Shown here one piece after another: positions 36,193 through 39,577 of a stretch of 39,577 bases of DNA (the stretch's first letter is position 1; the number at the start of each line of letters is the position of its first letter). The DNA is from Pseudomonadota bacterium (lineage in GTDB: Bacteria; Pseudomonadota; Gammaproteobacteria; Burkholderiales; Burkholderiaceae_D). The stretch spans positions 1 to 39,577 of the forward strand of contig JAKACN010000014.1 in NCBI GenBank assembly GCA_021821365.1, read 5' to 3'. The position numbers and the translations under genes were made by a program. The notes under the pieces are model-generated. The model was not told the origin of the DNA. It made no database searches and saw only the letters and a program-made list of their open reading frames with translations.

Positions 36193-36843
36193 TCAGTGAA
36201 CGTTCCTCGGGAATCCGACCGTCTGCGACAGCAATACCTGTTGATCGTGGGTGAGCCCGAGAGCGCCGGCGATTGCCGCGCGGTCGATCCATGCGCGGAT
36301 CACGGTGGCGAGACCGTTGCCTGCAGCGAACAGGTAGACGTTCTGTGCAATAGCGCCGGCCGCGGCATAGGCAAAACCTTCGCGCTGCTCCGCCGGCACC
36401 AGACGCATGCGTGCATGGTCGGCCACATAGACCAGGTCCATCGGCGCTTCGTCGACGAAGTCCTGGTATCCCGTCACCCGCCGCACATCGTTCCCCGCAA
36501 TCAGCTGCAACGCGTGTGCGCCGGCATCGTAACGATAGGCGCCGGACGGCAGTGCCACGAACACATCGATCTCCTGCGCATTCAGTGCCGATGGAGCAGT
36601 GCGTCCGCCGTCCGCGCGGTTGATTCCATACGCTGCCCAGAGCAGACCGGAAAGCAGGTCCAGGGGCAATGCGTCCGCCGCGAATTCACGGGACGATTGA
36701 CGTTCTGCCAATGCATCCATCAAGGGGAGGCCGCCGTGCTTCACGGGTGCGGGCAGGGCAATGGAGGGCTCCGATTCACCGAGCGCGGGTTTGGGCCGCA
36801 AGCTCCCCATCATGCCGAGTGCCAGCTTGGTCAAGGTATTCAT
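36193..36843 (-). CDS. Nitroreductase family protein, SagB/ThcOx-like
   Basis: LPLMDALAERQSSREFAADALPLDLLSGLLWAAYGINRADGGRTAPSALNAQEIDVFVALPSGAYRYDAGAHALQLI...AAAGAIAQNVYLFAAGNGLATVIRAW. Confidence 0.88.
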   Translation of the reverse strand: MNTLTKLALGMMGSLRPKPALGESEPSIALPAPVKHGGLPLMDALAERQSSREFAADALPLDLLSGLLWAAYGINRADGGRTAPSALNAQEIDVFVALPSGAYRYDAGAHALQLIAGNDVRRVTGYQDFVDEAPMDLVYVADHARMRLVPAEQREGFAYAAAGAIAQNVYLFAAGNGLATVIRAWIDRAAIAGALGLTHDQQVLLSQTVGFPRNVH

Positions 36844-37105
36844 CGCCGCCCTTTCCTTCGTGCGGAACCACACGCATCAAGGCTATGCCACCACAGCGTA
36901 CCTGTCTTGACGGAGCGCAATCGCAATCAAATCATTTCCGGCACACATCGTCCAGCCGACCTCATCACCCACCTGTCAACGTTGACAGGATCGGTGTCGC
37001 AATTGCGGTTCCGCCGTTGACGACTCATCGCCGAGTCGCGATATTGTCCTTGTCGAAAGGCACAACATTCACGACGTTGCAAGACGAAAACCAAGGAGCC
37101 GATGC

Positions 37106-37657
37106 ATGCAGATCCAGTTCAAGCAGCCAGCCGCCAGCGCAATCTTCCTTGCACTGGCACTTATCACGTCTTCAGCCTTTGCGGAATCGTATCCCGCTCC
37201 GCTGCAGGCCAAGGTGAACAAGTACAAACTGAAGCTGGTCGAGTGGGCAGCCAACCCGACTGTCGTGGCGGCGGTCAAGGAGGCCAATAGCAAGGGGGCG
37301 CTGCCCGGCATGACCAACAGCAAATGGCTTGAAATCGGCGATAAGGAACCGGTTGCCGTGGCATTCTCCACCAGCAAGGCAGGCAGCCTCGTGAAGAAAT
37401 GGGAAGAGGACAAGGACATCAACAAGCTTGTGGTCCGCGACGAAAAGGGCAACCTGGTCGCGGCCAGCACCAAGCCGCTGCTGTACAACAATGCGGTGCG
37501 CCCGGTTTACATCAATGCGATGAAGGGGCAGCCATGGATCGCGAGTGCGATTGCGCCCGATCCGACCACGCAGATCAAGAGCGTGCAGGCGTCCGCTCCG
37601 GTCATGGATGGCAACAAGGTGATCGGCGTGATTCACGTCGGCATCACCACTGAATAG
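37106..37657 (+). CDS. Secreted Cache-like periplasmic protein
   Basis: Signal peptide ...[13 protein letters not shown]; Cache-like end [26 protein letters not shown]; directly upstream of an MCP gene. Confidence 0.75.
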   Translation: MQIQFKQPAASAIFLALALITSSAFAESYPAPLQAKVNKYKLKLVEWAANPTVVAAVKEANSKGALPGMTNSKWLEIGDKEPVAVAFSTSKAGSLVKKWEEDKDINKLVVRDEKGNLVAASTKPLLYNNAVRPVYINAMKGQPWIASAIAPDPTTQIKSVQASAPVMDGNKVIGVIHVGITTE

Positions 37658-37695
37658 CGTTTGCCGCGCATACGGTTCCGTTACTGGAGGCACCC

Positions 37696-39444
37696 ATGAA
37701 ATTCATTGAGACCATGAAGGTCGGGCCGAGGCTTGCCGCCGGTTTCGGAATCGTCCTTATCCTCATGCTGGCGCTGACTGGCGTCGCTATCAGCCGCATG
37801 TCGTTCATCAGGCAGAGCCTGGACGGCATCGTTCAGGGCGATGCTGCCAGGTTGCGGCTCGTGAATTCGATGCGCGATCTGGCCCGCTATCAGTCGGTCA
37901 CGGTACGCGACGTGGTAATGCAGGACGATTTCGCGTTCAAGAAGAAAGAGCTGCTGCTTGCCAAAAAGGCGAGAGAAAGCTATCGCGACGCGCAAGAGCA
38001 GGTCGCGAAATTGATGGTCGACGACAAGGGCAAGCAGGAATTGGCCGCGATCACCATCATCGACGAAAAGGTCAGGGTCGCCATCGACAAGGTCGTCGAT
38101 CTGTCCCTGAGCGGCGACATACCGGAAGCGGCGGCAACGATCAGGGATCAGGTGCGTCCTGCGCAGATCGAGCTGATCACCGCGATCGACGCATTGCTTG
38201 AGAATGTGGAAAACAATTCAAGGAACGCGGCACTGGCCGCGAGTCAGACCTATCAAAGTGCCGTCAGGCTGATCGCTGTCTTCGGCGTGCTTGCCGTGCT
38301 GGTGGGTGTGGCTGCGGCCATGCTGATCACGCGCAGCCTGTTGATGCAGCTTGGCGGCGAACCGGCATATGCTTCGCGCATCGCCGGCCAGATCGCCGCG
38401 GGCGACCTGGCGGTGATCGTGGAAACGAAAGCAAAGGATCGCGGCAGCCTGCTCTATGCAATGAAGGAAATGCGCGACAGCCTGGCGCGCATTGTCGCCG
38501 AGGTACGCAGCAGCACCGACACCATCAACACCGCGGCGAGCGAGATTGCGGCAGGCAATATCGACCTGTCGTCACGCACCGAACAGCAGGCCAGCTCGCT
38601 GGAGGAAACCGCGTCGTCGATGGAAGAGCTGACTTCCATCGTCAAACAGAATGCCGATGGCGCCCGCCAGGCCAGTGCCTTGGCGACTTCCGCGAGCGAT
38701 GTGGCGCGAAAGGGTGGCATCGTGGTATCGGAGGTGATCGATACGATGGGCGCGATCAACGACTCGTCCCGCAAGATCGCCGACATCATCGGCGTGATCG
38801 ACGGCATCGCCTTCCAGACCAATATCCTGGCGTTGAACGCCGCCGTCGAAGCGGCGCGCGCCGGCGAGCAGGGGCGCGGCTTCGCGGTGGTCGCCTCCGA
38901 GGTGCGCAATCTCGCACAACGCTCGGCTGCCGCCGCCAAGGAGATCAAGGAGCTGATCGGCAATTCCGTGGAAAAGGTCGATGTCGGCGCCAGGCTGGTG
39001 GATCAGGCCGGTGCCACGATGACTGAAATCGTCGACAGCGTCAAACGGGTCAACGACATCATCAGCGAAATCGCTGCCGCCAGCGGAGAACAGGCATCCG
39101 GGATCGAGCAGGTCAATCAGGCCATCGCACAGATGGATGAGGTGACGCAGCAAAACTCCTCGCTCGTGGAGCAGGCGGCCGCGGCAGCGGAATCGATGCA
39201 GGAACAGGCCAAGGGATTGGCTCAGGTCGTCAGCGTGTTCCGACTGGCGTCGGCGCAGGGGACGACTACGCAGGACCCCGCACCCGCACCCGCGATCGGC
39301 AGGGAGGCAGCAGCGCACGGCAATGCGCGCATCGTGAAACTGTCCCGAAAAAAGCGAGCGCCGAAATTGTCCGTGTATCCGGACGCCTATGTTCGTGCAG
39401 CGAAGGCGCAACCTGTCCTCGCCGGCGAATGGGAGCAATTCTGA
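37696..39444 (+). CDS. Methyl-accepting chemotaxis protein (4-helix-bundle-type periplasmic domain, HAMP, MCP signalling)
   Basis: [30 protein letters not shown]; signalling tip [58 protein letters not shown]. Confidence 0.95.
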   Translation: MKFIETMKVGPRLAAGFGIVLILMLALTGVAISRMSFIRQSLDGIVQGDAARLRLVNSMRDLARYQSVTVRDVVMQDDFAFKKKELLLAKKARESYRDAQEQVAKLMVDDKGKQELAAITIIDEKVRVAIDKVVDLSLSGDIPEAAATIRDQVRPAQIELITAIDALLENVENNSRNAALAASQTYQSAVRLIAVFGVLAVLVGVAAAMLITRSLLMQLGGEPAYASRIAGQIAAGDLAVIVETKAKDRGSLLYAMKEMRDSLARIVAEVRSSTDTINTAASEIAAGNIDLSSRTEQQASSLEETASSMEELTSIVKQNADGARQASALATSASDVARKGGIVVSEVIDTMGAINDSSRKIADIIGVIDGIAFQTNILALNAAVEAARAGEQGRGFAVVASEVRNLAQRSAAAAKEIKELIGNSVEKVDVGARLVDQAGATMTEIVDSVKRVNDIISEIAAASGEQASGIEQVNQAIAQMDEVTQQNSSLVEQAAAAAESMQEQAKGLAQVVSVFRLASAQGTTTQDPAPAPAIGREAAAHGNARIVKLSRKKRAPKLSVYPDAYVRAAKAQPVLAGEWEQF

Positions 39445-39452
39445 CGAGCTGT

Positions 39453-39472
39453 CGCGGGCAATCCTGCCCGCG
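39453..39472 (+). terminator. Perfect hairpin downstream of the MCP gene
   Basis: CGCGGGCA-ATCC-TGCCCGCG (8-bp stem, 4-nt loop), 8 nt after the stop codon; no T-run. Confidence 0.45.
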
Positions 39473-39577
39473 GGTAGCCGTGCCTCGCATCACGCTGCAA
39501 CAATCAAGACTTCGAACCGCAACATGGATAACACGCTAGACGAATCCGCACCGGCACACACAATGGAGTGCTGTGCC

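Noticed and set aside
39524-39577. Possible start of another CDS (MDNTLDESAPAHTMECCA...) at the window edge
   Set aside because: Only 18 codons visible; not enough to support a gene call.

Overview
39.6 kb of high-GC chromosome. Gene content and protein style suggest a betaproteobacterium, possibly Oxalobacteraceae/Burkholderiales (inference only). Left part: a purine/ureide catabolism block (puuD, uraH, FCD-type GntR, puuE, uraD), a tryptophanase-family gene, a four-gene cluster of short-zinc-ribbon membrane proteins with a glycine-zipper lipoprotein, and a HAL-family ammonia-lyase / AllC-like amidohydrolase pair divergent from a second GntR. Centre: TetR/GST; a 960-aa protein whose C-terminal part resembles the TcB-binding end of Tc-toxin TcA subunits and which carries a coiled-coil-flanked hydrophobic hairpin, with no TcB/TcC partner in the window; an MFS transporter and an acyl-CoA dehydrogenase. 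Right part: a secreted Cache-like protein, a lower-GC GNAT-like possible effector, a class III nucleotide cyclase, a CHASE3-PAS-GAF-GGDEF-EAL protein, an AmiD-like amidase, a GlxA-type regulator divergent from a dienelactone hydrolase, a cytochrome b561/Mo-oxidoreductase pair convergent with a MOSC protein, a SagB-like nitroreductase, and a secreted Cache-like protein next to an MCP. The best candidates for something undescribed are the orphan TcA-like protein (17308-20190) and the zinc-ribbon cluster (6916-11770). No rRNA, tRNA, CRISPR array, transposase or integrase was recognised. All homology calls are from reading the sequence; no search was run.
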